DNA of 64,000 nucleotides, from assembly GCA_900551865.1 (NCBI GenBank), contig URXV01000006.1, positions 1-64,000 on the forward strand, written 5' to 3'. Positions 23,701 to 31,199 of this stretch are shown one piece after another (position 1 is the stretch's first letter; every line of letters starts with the position of its first letter). The notes below the pieces were generated by a model that did no database searches, was not told the origin of the DNA, and saw nothing but the letters and a program-made list of their open reading frames with translations. This DNA comes from an uncultured Rickettsiales bacterium. GTDB lineage: Bacteria > Pseudomonadota > Alphaproteobacteria > RF32 > CAG-239. A program made the translations under genes and the position numbers.

Positions 23701-26234
23701 GCCACAGCATCCGAGACGGCCGAATTCAGGTATGCCAGCGCATTGTTTATCTTGCCGGCGCTGTTTGTTCCTCTGATACCGATAACGTCGCCATATCCAT
23801 TATGGGTAATATTGATTTTTCCCTCTGCTCTAACATTGGTATTTACACCGTCACTGGTATTGGCGTAGGCGTTATAGAGATTTTTACCGCCCTGCATACC
23901 AATAATGTTACCGCTGCTTGTTTCTGATTTAGTGATAGTTATCGAGCCGTCCGAACCATTTTTGGTAGCTCCCTGTCCCGTTCCAAAAGAAAAACTGTTA
24001 TAAATATTATTTTCGGAAGAATTATACATTCCGTAAATTTCAGAAGACGTATTGTCGTCTTTAATATTTATGGTGCCTGTTGCCCTATTGTTGCACCCGT
24101 CGCATTCTTCGGCCGTATTGCTGATTACGGCACTGTTATATATATCGGACTGTGAATATATGCCATAAACAAAATTGCCGCCGGTATTGCTGTTGGTTAT
24201 ATCAATAGTTCCCTGATTTGTTCCAGATGACGTCAGTGCATTATAGACACTGTCATAATAGGTGATATTGCCTTCATCATCTTCGCTCAATACCGGTTTC
24301 ATCCCATAAACGTCGCGCAATACGCCGTCGTTGGCCACCGTAATCTTGGCATTATTAATATTAGAATCTGACGATCCTATCAAATCTCCTTCCATCTTCT
24401 CGCAAACACCTGCCGCACTCATTCTCCAGCCGTTTTCGGTATCGCATCGGCAAGCCCCGGTTTCCTCATCTTTTATATACCCCTCCTGTCCGGTCGTACA
24501 TTCGGTTGTAATACAGGTGTTGTCGATACTGCTGAATTCATAACCCGGCGCACAGGTTTCGCAAGTCGGGTTTTCGGCAATCGGCGCACGGTTATCTGCA
24601 CACTCCAAACCGCAATGGCGGCCGCTGCTGTCTACCGTTATCTTGAATTGTACAGGGCAGATGTCGCACTGATCCCCTGTCCATTCTTCTTCACAGATAT
24701 ATTCCGTACGCAGACAGCTGTCTGACGTGCTGTCATATTCAAATCCCTCTTTACAATTTTCGCAATTTTCGTCAAAATCGGGTTTGCAGACACATTCATC
24801 CGGCCCAATTTGTTCATGATGCAAATCACAGGTTATCTGTGCCATACAGGTCATTCTACCGCCTTCATCATAATAGGGGATATATCCGTTTTCGATATCG
24901 CAGACGCAGGCGTCGTTTTCCTGAACCAAATGATTTCCTTTCTGCGGGCATTCCAAATCACGGAAACACATACCGCCAAAATTCAGATAATTTGCACTGC
25001 ATTCTGAGCAGCTGTCTCCGGTGTACCCCGTATAGCAGAGACACCTTTTTGTATCCGTGTCATATTTTCCGTGAGAATTGCAATACAACTCGTTGTAATT
25101 GTTCCATTCTTCGTTATCTTCATCACCTTCGTTATAATCGCCTCCGGTCGTCTGGGAACACCCCTCGCCATAAGGGTCTCCGGTATAGCCCTTGTCAGCA
25201 TTACAGACACAGGTGGTTCCGCCTTCCGCCGGCACAGAATTCGGGTACGCGGCACACGGATTTTTGTCATAACATTTATAGGGGTCGCCAAAAGTGTCGT
25301 AGCCGGGCATACACTGTTTACAAACGTCCTGAACCTGATTTAAGCAGTTTTCAACCGTTTTATAGCACCGGCTGTCATCTGAATAGGTACCGTAGCCTGC
25401 CTCACATTCCTGACAAATATCCATATACTGGTTTTTGCAGTGTTCTATGTCCGGATAGCATTTGGTTCCGTCTCCACCATGAATTCCAAATCCGGTTTCA
25501 CACTGAGAACATGTTTTACCACTTTGAGCAATACAATGATCAATCTGTGCGTAACAAACATTATTTTCCAGTATATATCCGCCGTTACATGTTTTGCATT
25601 GGTCTGCTTCCTGTACGCTGCAATTAGCTACCGTCGCATGGCAGTTTGGCATATCGCCGTAGTTTCCGTAACCGCTGTCGCAGATACAGATACCGTCTTG
25701 CAAATGGCTGTTCGGCGGGCAATCATCACCCGGATCAGGATCCGGGTCGGGATTTTCCCCTCCGCCCCCGCTGCCGCCATCCGTATCGCCGCGGAAAATG
25801 TATGCCGCTGCCACTGCACCAGCCGCCAAAGCCGCCGTACCGATAAGATACGGCGAATCCGGCTTATAGCTTTTTACCGGAGTTTGTTTCGGAGACAACC
25901 CGAAAAAGCGGCGATAAGCGCTGTCGGGAATTTTTTTCAGGCATTCCGGGCTCTTATTTGCACCATACCCTGTCAACACCTTATAAGCAGAATGGTTCTG
26001 ACGGATAACCGAAATGCAGACCGAATTATAACCGCGTTCGTCAACGCTCTCAAGAGAGTAACCGCGTTCCAACAGAGTTTCAATTTTCTGTGTATTATTT
26101 TGCCGTGCAAGTTCATAAAACGCCCGGGCGACGCTGATATTTCCACCGGCAGCCTCCGCCGCACCGATTACCCCGCAGACAAGCGCCGCAGCCAATAGAA
26201 CAACTTTTCTTTTTATTTTCATATATTTAATCAT
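20775..26234 (-). CDS. Giant autotransporter with ankyrin-like, EGF-like and repetitive passenger regions
   Basis: About 1819 residues. A signal peptide (KRKVVLLAAALVCGVIGAAEAA) is followed by an ankyrin-like segment (QKIETLLERGYSLESVDERG). A hydrophobic stretch (YLIGTAALAAGAVAAAYIF, about residues 133-151) and a Gly/Asp-Pro linker come next. Then come about 450 residues of cysteine-rich EGF/furin-like modules (CxxCxxGY patterns), about 850 residues of loose repeats with GIYG/YNAY and G-x-I-x-I/V (beta-helix-like), and a C-terminal autotransporter barrel of about 280 residues ending in KYKF. The barrel should export the passenger. The start is uncertain: 26234, 26222 and a TTG at 26252 are in frame and none has a clear SD. 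The likely role is a surface adhesin; no ligand is readable. Confidence 0.85.
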   Translation of the reverse strand: MIKYMKIKRKVVLLAAALVCGVIGAAEAAGGNISVARAFYELARQNNTQKIETLLERGYSLESVDERGYNSVCISVIRQNHSAYKVLTGYGANKSPECLKKIPDSAYRRFFGLSPKQTPVKSYKPDSPYLIGTAALAAGAVAAAYIFRGDTDGGSGGGGENPDPDPDPGDDCPPNSHLQDGICICDSGYGNYGDMPNCHATVANCSVQEADQCKTCNGGYILENNVCYAQIDHCIAQSGKTCSQCETGFGIHGGDGTKCYPDIEHCKNQYMDICQECEAGYGTYSDDSRCYKTVENCLNQVQDVCKQCMPGYDTFGDPYKCYDKNPCAAYPNSVPAEGGTTCVCNADKGYTGDPYGEGCSQTTGGDYNEGDEDNEEWNNYNELYCNSHGKYDTDTKRCLCYTGYTGDSCSECSANYLNFGGMCFRDLECPQKGNHLVQENDACVCDIENGYIPYYDEGGRMTCMAQITCDLHHEQIGPDECVCKPDFDENCENCKEGFEYDSTSDSCLRTEYICEEEWTGDQCDICPVQFKITVDSSGRHCGLECADNRAPIAENPTCETCAPGYEFSSIDNTCITTECTTGQEGYIKDEETGACRCDTENGWRMSAAGVCEKMEGDLIGSSDSNINNAKITVANDGVLRDVYGMKPVLSEDDEGNITYYDSVYNALTSSGTNQGTIDITNSNTGGNFVYGIYSQSDIYNSAVISNTAEECDGCNNRATGTINIKDDNTSSEIYGMYNSSENNIYNSFSFGTGQGATKNGSDGSITITKSETSSGNIIGMQGGKNLYNAYANTSDGVNTNVRAEGKINITHNGYGDVIGIRGTNSAGKINNALAYLNSAVSDAVAEGSIVLSGKGNVYGIYGNGTIANSETQFNKNYNMLKDFSSHGVIDVTTRSDTAAAYGIYAAGAKDTKTSVYNAMGYNSTGDIKVRNTSGGSAFGIYSAAQTYTGDDDVVYYNNTYNAFRSSAIYGDSVATGNIDMTIEGYSSLGQQVAGIYAAGNAFNSYANSGSDVMLETIGNITINDKSETGNMNLRGIESNGATIANAYSTGQNQNTATKVTGNINVNILATKNGLSTASGIFSDSINPQGTKIYNAALVNDKNNVEGNITVNASSGRAPNRMYGIYATSYKTGENAEDAQPKTVYNAYYENGSDVAEGKVRGNISVIAKNATTNSMGEYYGIYVQDGAAYNAYSSNANADVIGTITVDVVGGANGGIAAGMYGSNATLNNSGAGSAINVTSKGKAVAYGMKGDNAHITNNAEINVKSTGGADAYGIYVNKGSAINDISGVINVTGDGNNYGIYAISDGTASGKATVINRGTINLNGNGNNTGIYAAGETATVSNTGTININGEGCSGGDCNNGSSIVLENGATYDNSGTTSSTGSMDFNEWGGNVVLSQGGKFEAEDSISGDLKVSSNVVTDTFKTTSMVEDALAADDVSGVNLSSKSYLYNAGVKENDKGSYDVVMEMKDFNEVTNDDMAAYLEQNYANEKNSELFNALKSASTAREYRQTEADITGTSTLPNMAQENLKVQRSLDRTMMAQLFKDGEDVRRMVGADGLYIGRDDHGTLSGYDITSQSMYALYDKKMDNSYRLGLGMSFTHTDTDYNNDSTRKSFMVQGYVPLTYTNGKGLTAVSMARLGFADGDYKRRGYKHTYEADTTEITYGWLNELRYTMNLGVVNLTPFVGLNAVGWYQDDIDEGNDALALQIASSHVFSLESALGLYIDKDVEFAPDNKLNVALGIGYYHEFADPYRGLDAQINDTIGSYKLRDVEHLNSRDRGILSARVNYDYKDFSIYGELMQYLEKEYPIKVDVGLKYKF

Positions 26235-26330
26235 AAGCAAAACATTCAGCAACGGTTATACATACTCTTTTGGTTTTTATTTTAGGCGTAAATGTTTAAA
26301 AATTCAGTTAAGATTCTGCGTTTTTTAATT

Positions 26331-26358
26331 TTGACTTGATTTTGCAGCTTTTTATGAG
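26331..26358 (+). promoter_or_regulatory. Putative promoter of ileS
   Basis: TTGACT (26331-26336) and TATGAG (26353-26358), 16-base spacer, about 40 bases before the ileS ATG. It lies in the 163-base spacer shared with the divergent autotransporter. Confidence 0.45.
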
Positions 26359-26397
26359 TAGAGTTGGAAAAGTTTGTGAGTTTTAGGAATTTTTAAG

Positions 26398-29300
26398 ATG
26401 ACTGAAAAGAAAAAATATTATCCGGAATTGAATGCAAAAATCAATTTTCCCGAAATGGAAAAAAATATCCTGAATTTCTGGGAAGAAGACAAGACTTTTG
26501 AAAAATCCGTCCATAACCGCGACGGCGCTGCGGAATTCGTCTTTTACGACGGCCCTCCGTTTGCCAACGGAACACCGCATTACGGGCATATTATGGTATC
26601 ATACGTTAAGGATGCGGTTGCCCGTTTTCAGACAATGAACGGTAAAAAGGTCGAACGCCGTCTGGGGTGGGACTGCCACGGGCTGCCGGCGGAAATGTCG
26701 GCGGAAAAGCAGCTCAACGTTTCCGGGCGCAAACAGATTGAGGGGTACGGTATTGAAAAGTTCAACAATTTCTGCCGCACCGACGTCTTAAAATATTCCA
26801 ACATCTGGGTTGATATGTTTAAGCGCATCGGACGTTGGGTTGATTTCAGCCACGATTACAAAACGATGAACCTGCCGTTTATGGAGAGCGTCATCAACAA
26901 CTTCAAACAGCTTTATGACAAAGGGCTGGTATATGAAGACTACCGCGTATTGCCGTATTCCTGGGCAGCGGAAACCCCGCTTTCCAACTTTGAAGTCAAC
27001 CTCGGCTATCAGGAAAAAACGGATAACGCCATTACGGTTATGTTCAAGCTTGCAAACGGACAGAAAATCCTCGTGTGGACAACGACACCGTGGACTCTGC
27101 CTTCCAATTTGATGCTGGCGGTCGGCAACGACATAGACTATCTGGTTATGAACGAGAACGGGCAGGATTACATTATTGCGGAAGCCCGGCTCGGCAGCTA
27201 TAAAAAACAGCTTGAAAACGCCACCTTAGTCAAGAAGATAAAAGGGGCGGAGCTGGTCGGCATGAGCTACGAGCCGATGTTCCCGTATTTTCAGCATTTA
27301 AAAGACAAAGGCGCGTTCAGGGTTCTGGCAGGCGAATTCGTTTCCACCGAAGACGGTACGGGCGTAGTTCACATTGCACCGGGTTTCGGACAGGACGACT
27401 TTGAGGCCTGCCGTGCATATGACGAGAATTTCCCGGTGGTCTGCCCGGTTGACGAGGCGGGAAAGTTTACCGCTGAAGTACCGGACTATGAAGGGCTGCA
27501 GGTCTTTGATACCAACGAGCCGATTATGCAGTGGCTGAAAACCAACGGGCTGCTGGTTAAAAAGGAACAGTATAAGCATACCTACCCGTTCTGCTGGCGC
27601 ACGGACACGCCGCTGATTTACAAGGCGATGTCTTCCTGGTTTGTCAAGGTAACGGATTTCCGTGACGACATGGTTAAGAACAATCAGGAAATCAACTGGA
27701 TTCCGGGACATATCAAAGACGGGCGTTTCGGCAAATGGCTGGAGGGCGCGCGCGACTGGTCTATCTCCCGCAACCGTTTCTGGGGAACGCCGATTCCGGT
27801 TTGGAAATCCGATAATCCGAAATTTCCACGGATTGATGTCTTCGGCTCTATTGCTGAGATTAAGGAAAAGACCGGCGTTGACGTAACCGATTTGCATAAG
27901 CCTTACATTGACAACGTGGTTTATCCGAATCCGGACGACCCGTCGGGCAAAACGATGATGCGCCGGGTCAGCGACGTGTTCGACTGTTGGTTTGAAAGCG
28001 GTTCCATGCCGTATGCGCAAATCCACTACCCGTTTGAAAACAAAGAATGGTTTGACAAGCATTTTCCGGCAGATTTCATCGTGGAAGCAATTGACCAGAC
28101 CCGCGGCTGGTTTTATACGCTGACGGTGCTTTCCACCGCTTTGCACAACAGGCCGGCGTTTAAGAACTGCATCTGCACCGGACTGCTGATGGCCGAGGGC
28201 GGGCAAAAGCTTTCCAAGCGTTTGAAGAATTATCCGGACCCGAACGAGATTCTGGATACAATCGGTTCGGATGCGTTGCGCTGGTTCCTTATTTCCTCTC
28301 CGGTACTGAAAGGCGGCAACGTCGCCGTAGACAAAGAGGGCAAGGAAATTGCCAAGGCAGCACGCAAGGCGCTGATTCCGTTCTGGAACGCTTATTACTT
28401 CTTTACGCTGTATGCGAATGCGGAAGGGATTAAAGCGGAAGAAATTTCACAATCCGACGACGTGTTAGACAGCTACATTCTGGCAAAGCTTAAAGCGCTG
28501 GCCAATGCGGTACGTAAAAATATGGCAGCATACGAAATTGCGCGCGCCTGTGCGGAAATTGAGGATTTTCTGGAAATTCTCAACAACTGGTACATCCGCC
28601 GCTCCCGCGTCCGGTTCTGGGACGGAAACGATTTGAGCGCCTTTAATACGCTTTATACCGTTCTGGTCAACGTTGCCAAGATTGCCGCACCGCTTATGCC
28701 GTTTATGAGCGAGTTCGTTTACAAAGGGCTGACCGGCGGCGAATCGGTACATTTGGAAGACGTGTCGAATCTGAACACCATCGCCGACAATAACGGACTG
28801 ATTGCACAGATGGATATGGTTCGGGCGATTTCTTCGGTAGCCAAAGCCATCCGCGAAGAACACAAGCTTCGCAACCGCTTGCCGCTGCGGTCGATGACGA
28901 TTGCAGGCGATAACGCAGGAATGTTGCAAGATTTTGCCGAGGCTCTGAAAGACGAGGTCAACGTCAAGAATATTGTCTTGAAATCGGATATTGCCGATGT
29001 TGCCGAACGCTTTCTCTACCTCAAGACGCCGCTTATCGGCAAGAGGCTCGGCGGCGCGATGAAAGACATTATGACAAAGTCCAAGTCCGGCGAGTGGTCG
29101 CAGAACGAAGACGGGACGCTGGCGATTGCCGGACAGACGCTGTTTGCCGAAGAATACGAACTGCGCCTGATTATCAAGGACGGTATGAGCGGACAAGCTC
29201 TGCCGGACAATACCGCCGTGGTTATTCTGGATACGGAGGTTGACGCCGACTTGGAAAAAGAAGGAATCGCCCGCGACTTTGTGCGGATGATTCAGGCTTT

Positions 29301-29514
29301 GCGCAAGAGCAAGGACTTTGACATTTCCGACCGGATCAAGCTGGCATACGCTTCCGACAACGCTACGGTTAAGATTGCTATCAGCGAATATGCCGATTAC
29401 ATCAAAGAGCAGGTTCTGGCGCTGGAGATTGCCGAAAATAGCAATCTGTCAGAACCGACCGTTGACGAACTTGGCGGTGCGAAAATCCGTTTTGACGTTG
29501 TTAAGGCGGCATAA
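26398..29514 (+). CDS. ileS: Isoleucyl-tRNA synthetase, eukaryotic-like type 2
   Basis: Charges tRNA-Ile. The 1038-residue class I synthetase has the HIGH motif as HYGH (residues 61-64, within PFANGTPHYGHI) and the KMSKS loop as KLSKR (604-608) followed by LKNYPDP. These are the forms found in eukaryotic and type 2 bacterial IleS rather than KMSKS of type 1. The CP1 editing domain is present, with VWTTTPWTLPSN and the region to about residue 400. The C-terminal zinc finger of type 1 enzymes is not seen. AGGAA precedes the ATG. A strong terminator follows. Type 2 enzymes are typically less sensitive to mupirocin. Confidence 0.95.
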   Translation: MTEKKKYYPELNAKINFPEMEKNILNFWEEDKTFEKSVHNRDGAAEFVFYDGPPFANGTPHYGHIMVSYVKDAVARFQTMNGKKVERRLGWDCHGLPAEMSAEKQLNVSGRKQIEGYGIEKFNNFCRTDVLKYSNIWVDMFKRIGRWVDFSHDYKTMNLPFMESVINNFKQLYDKGLVYEDYRVLPYSWAAETPLSNFEVNLGYQEKTDNAITVMFKLANGQKILVWTTTPWTLPSNLMLAVGNDIDYLVMNENGQDYIIAEARLGSYKKQLENATLVKKIKGAELVGMSYEPMFPYFQHLKDKGAFRVLAGEFVSTEDGTGVVHIAPGFGQDDFEACRAYDENFPVVCPVDEAGKFTAEVPDYEGLQVFDTNEPIMQWLKTNGLLVKKEQYKHTYPFCWRTDTPLIYKAMSSWFVKVTDFRDDMVKNNQEINWIPGHIKDGRFGKWLEGARDWSISRNRFWGTPIPVWKSDNPKFPRIDVFGSIAEIKEKTGVDVTDLHKPYIDNVVYPNPDDPSGKTMMRRVSDVFDCWFESGSMPYAQIHYPFENKEWFDKHFPADFIVEAIDQTRGWFYTLTVLSTALHNRPAFKNCICTGLLMAEGGQKLSKRLKNYPDPNEILDTIGSDALRWFLISSPVLKGGNVAVDKEGKEIAKAARKALIPFWNAYYFFTLYANAEGIKAEEISQSDDVLDSYILAKLKALANAVRKNMAAYEIARACAEIEDFLEILNNWYIRRSRVRFWDGNDLSAFNTLYTVLVNVAKIAAPLMPFMSEFVYKGLTGGESVHLEDVSNLNTIADNNGLIAQMDMVRAISSVAKAIREEHKLRNRLPLRSMTIAGDNAGMLQDFAEALKDEVNVKNIVLKSDIADVAERFLYLKTPLIGKRLGGAMKDIMTKSKSGEWSQNEDGTLAIAGQTLFAEEYELRLIIKDGMSGQALPDNTAVVILDTEVDADLEKEGIARDFVRMIQALRKSKDFDISDRIKLAYASDNATVKIAISEYADYIKEQVLALEIAENSNLSEPTVDELGGAKIRFDVVKAA

Positions 29515-29540
29515 ACACCCCGGCGAAATACAGAAAGAAA

Positions 29541-29568
29541 CAAAAGGGAGCTTATCGGCTCCCTTTTG
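29541..29568 (+). terminator. Intrinsic terminator after ileS
   Basis: CAAAAGGGAGC (29541-29551) pairs with GCTCCCTTTTG (29558-29568) over a 6-base loop, followed by TTGTTG. The 5' A-run makes it usable on the minus strand too. Confidence 0.75.
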
Positions 29569-29608
29569 TTGTTGAAACACTTTTCAACCGACAGCCGGAG
29601 CCGGATTT

Positions 29609-30238
29609 TTAATGGAATGTCGTAATTATGTTACAAACTGCTTCTTCGGCACAACTAGTACAGAATTTATGTATTTCAGGTATGGTTATGTGTGCCAGGC
29701 ATTTTCTCCCTTTTGAGCAAAAATTTACCCCATAATACGTACCTGATTTCGTCCCTGTTCCATTTAACCAGACATTGCCAATCCATTCCTGATTGGGCAA
29801 AATAAAGTTTTGCCACATTTGAATACAAAACATGGTATTAGTGCTTTCCCCTTTTTTGGTATTCAGATATAATCCCATAACGATTCCGTTTCTGCTCAAA
29901 CCAGAATACAGATTAAACCTGTGTCCTAAATTATCTACAATATTACTGCCTTTCACCTGCCAACCAGATGGAAGAATTCCCAGTTTTTCCACATCTTTGG
30001 TATAAAATACCCATTGCGAAGTCCCCATTGCATCGTCTGATTTCAAAATCAACGACTTATGTTGCATAAAATCCTGAACAAACAAATTGTATTTTTCAAC
30101 TTCTTTCATGGCCTTATGTTTGGACATTGCCGTTGAAAAACCGGCAATGCCGCCAACCGACAGAATACCGACAACAGCCAGGACGCCAAGCATTTCCATT
30201 ATTGAACGCCCGTTTTGATTTACTTTTATCAAATTCAT
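29609..30238 (-). CDS. Orphan type IV pilin-like protein
   Basis: The 209 residues begin with a short leader ending NQNG, then RSIMEMLGVLAVVGILSVGG. This is a prepilin peptidase site (cleavage after G10) with glutamate at +5 and a single hydrophobic N-terminal helix. The globular part contains at least six cysteines near the C-terminus and aromatic residues, but no recognised pilin family. The start at 30238 is favoured over a longer ORF because GGGAAG lies just upstream and it places the leader at ten residues. No pilus assembly genes are in this window. It may be a minor pilin or pseudopilin-like secreted protein. Confidence 0.75.
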   Translation of the reverse strand: MNLIKVNQNGRSIMEMLGVLAVVGILSVGGIAGFSTAMSKHKAMKEVEKYNLFVQDFMQHKSLILKSDDAMGTSQWVFYTKDVEKLGILPSGWQVKGSNIVDNLGHRFNLYSGLSRNGIVMGLYLNTKKGESTNTMFCIQMWQNFILPNQEWIGNVWLNGTGTKSGTYYGVNFCSKGRKCLAHITIPEIHKFCTSCAEEAVCNIITTFH

Positions 30239-30538
30239 ACCCACTTCCCATACAAAAAAAGCCGCTTGATGAAGGCGACCGGAAGTTGAAAGCATTTGTG
30301 TGAAATGTGCAGTGTATTCGGTATAGAATCTATGTAATATACCTTATTAACTGCCTTCCGGCCGACAGACCAAAAGGCAGTTTTTACGCTTATATCAAGC
30401 AACACACAAGAGGCTTTCAAACCTCACACAAGTTATCATCTTATGCAGTTTCAGGCTACTTTAGGGTGCAGCAATTGTCAATTAAAATTTTGGGGATATT
30501 ATATTTGGGGATATTATATATTGCGCGCATTTCAGGAT
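30239..30538. other. 300-base intergenic region between ruvX and the pilin-like gene
   Basis: No gene is evident. It holds a stem-loop: AACTGCCTT (30349-30357) pairs with AAGGCAGTT (30374-30382), with a GC-rich loop and a short T run on the plus strand. Near the ruvX 3' end lies a tandem 15-bp repeat (30489-30518). The remainder is AT-rich and shows nothing else that I can support. Confidence 0.5.
30489..30518. repeat. Tandem 15-bp direct repeat
   Basis: Two exact copies of TTTGGGGATATTATA, 30489-30503 and 30504-30518, followed by TATTG. They lie about 20 bases beyond the ruvX stop codon. Confidence 0.85.
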
Positions 30539-30997
30539 TTATGCATATTTCAAGGCATCAAGCGCACCCTGGAGAATATAGGCGGCAGCAGATGCATCCA
30601 AAACTTTGGCGCGCTTTTTGCGCGAGAGGTCAACCTCCTTAATAAGAAAATTTTCCATTGCCGAAGAGGACAGACGTTCATCCCACAACAGCAGCGGGAG
30701 ATTAAAAATTTCTTCCAGAATTGCAGCGAATTTGCGGACTTCGGCGGCTATTTCCCCTTCTTCGCCGTTCATTTGCAACGGCAGCCCCATAACGAAAGCA
30801 CCGATTTCTTTTTCGGAGATGATTTTCCGAAGTTCAGCCAAATCGACAGAAATTTCCCGGCGATAAAGAATTTTATAAGATGTGGCAACGGTACAAGACA
30901 AATCGGAAACGGCCAGCCCCATTCGTTTGGAACCGTAGTCTATACCCAGAAGGGCGCGGCGAAACGGTAATCGGGCTTTAAATTCTTTAATATTCAC
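30539..30997 (-). CDS. ruvX: Putative Holliday junction resolvase / pre-16S rRNA nuclease RuvX (YqgF)
   Basis: RNase H-fold nuclease; E. coli YqgF trims pre-16S rRNA and the family is also called a Holliday junction resolvase. The start is a GTG at 30997, chosen for AAGGAG exactly 7 bases upstream and because translation from 31039 has no SD. The 152 residues show D20 in GIDYGSKRMGLAVSD, VMGLPLQMNGEEG, the WDERLSS motif and the C-terminal DASAAAYILQ, which supply the catalytic acidic residues. Stands alone on its strand. Confidence 0.92.
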   Translation of the reverse strand: MNIKEFKARLPFRRALLGIDYGSKRMGLAVSDLSCTVATSYKILYRREISVDLAELRKIISEKEIGAFVMGLPLQMNGEEGEIAAEVRKFAAILEEIFNLPLLLWDERLSSSAMENFLIKEVDLSRKKRAKVLDASAAAYILQGALDALKYA

Positions 30998-31113
30998 CTT
31001 TTTCTCCTTATAAATGCTGATTGATATTGGATATAACATAAAAAAATTTTGATGTAAACAGTTGAATGTTAGGAGAAAGTAAAGATATTATACTTTATAT
31101 TATTATTGGCATT

Positions 31114-31199
31114 AACGGCAACATACACCTGAGCATAACTTCAGTAACAACGGCAGCATGAATTTGGGCGTAACCTCAGCAATAACGGCGGCAGACATG
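31114..31199. repeat. Imperfect 35-bp tandem repeat, two and a half copies
   Basis: AACGGC begins at 31114, 31149 and 31184, a constant 35-base period. Copies 1 and 2 share roughly 25 of 35 positions by eye; copy 3 runs into the transglycosylase ATG. The repeat covers the region where the SD and promoter of that gene should lie. Confidence 0.6.

Noticed and set aside
30998..31039. Upstream extension of RuvX (14 extra residues)
   Set aside because: The GTG at 30997 has an ideal AAGGAG; the upstream start has none and the added residues are not conserved-looking.
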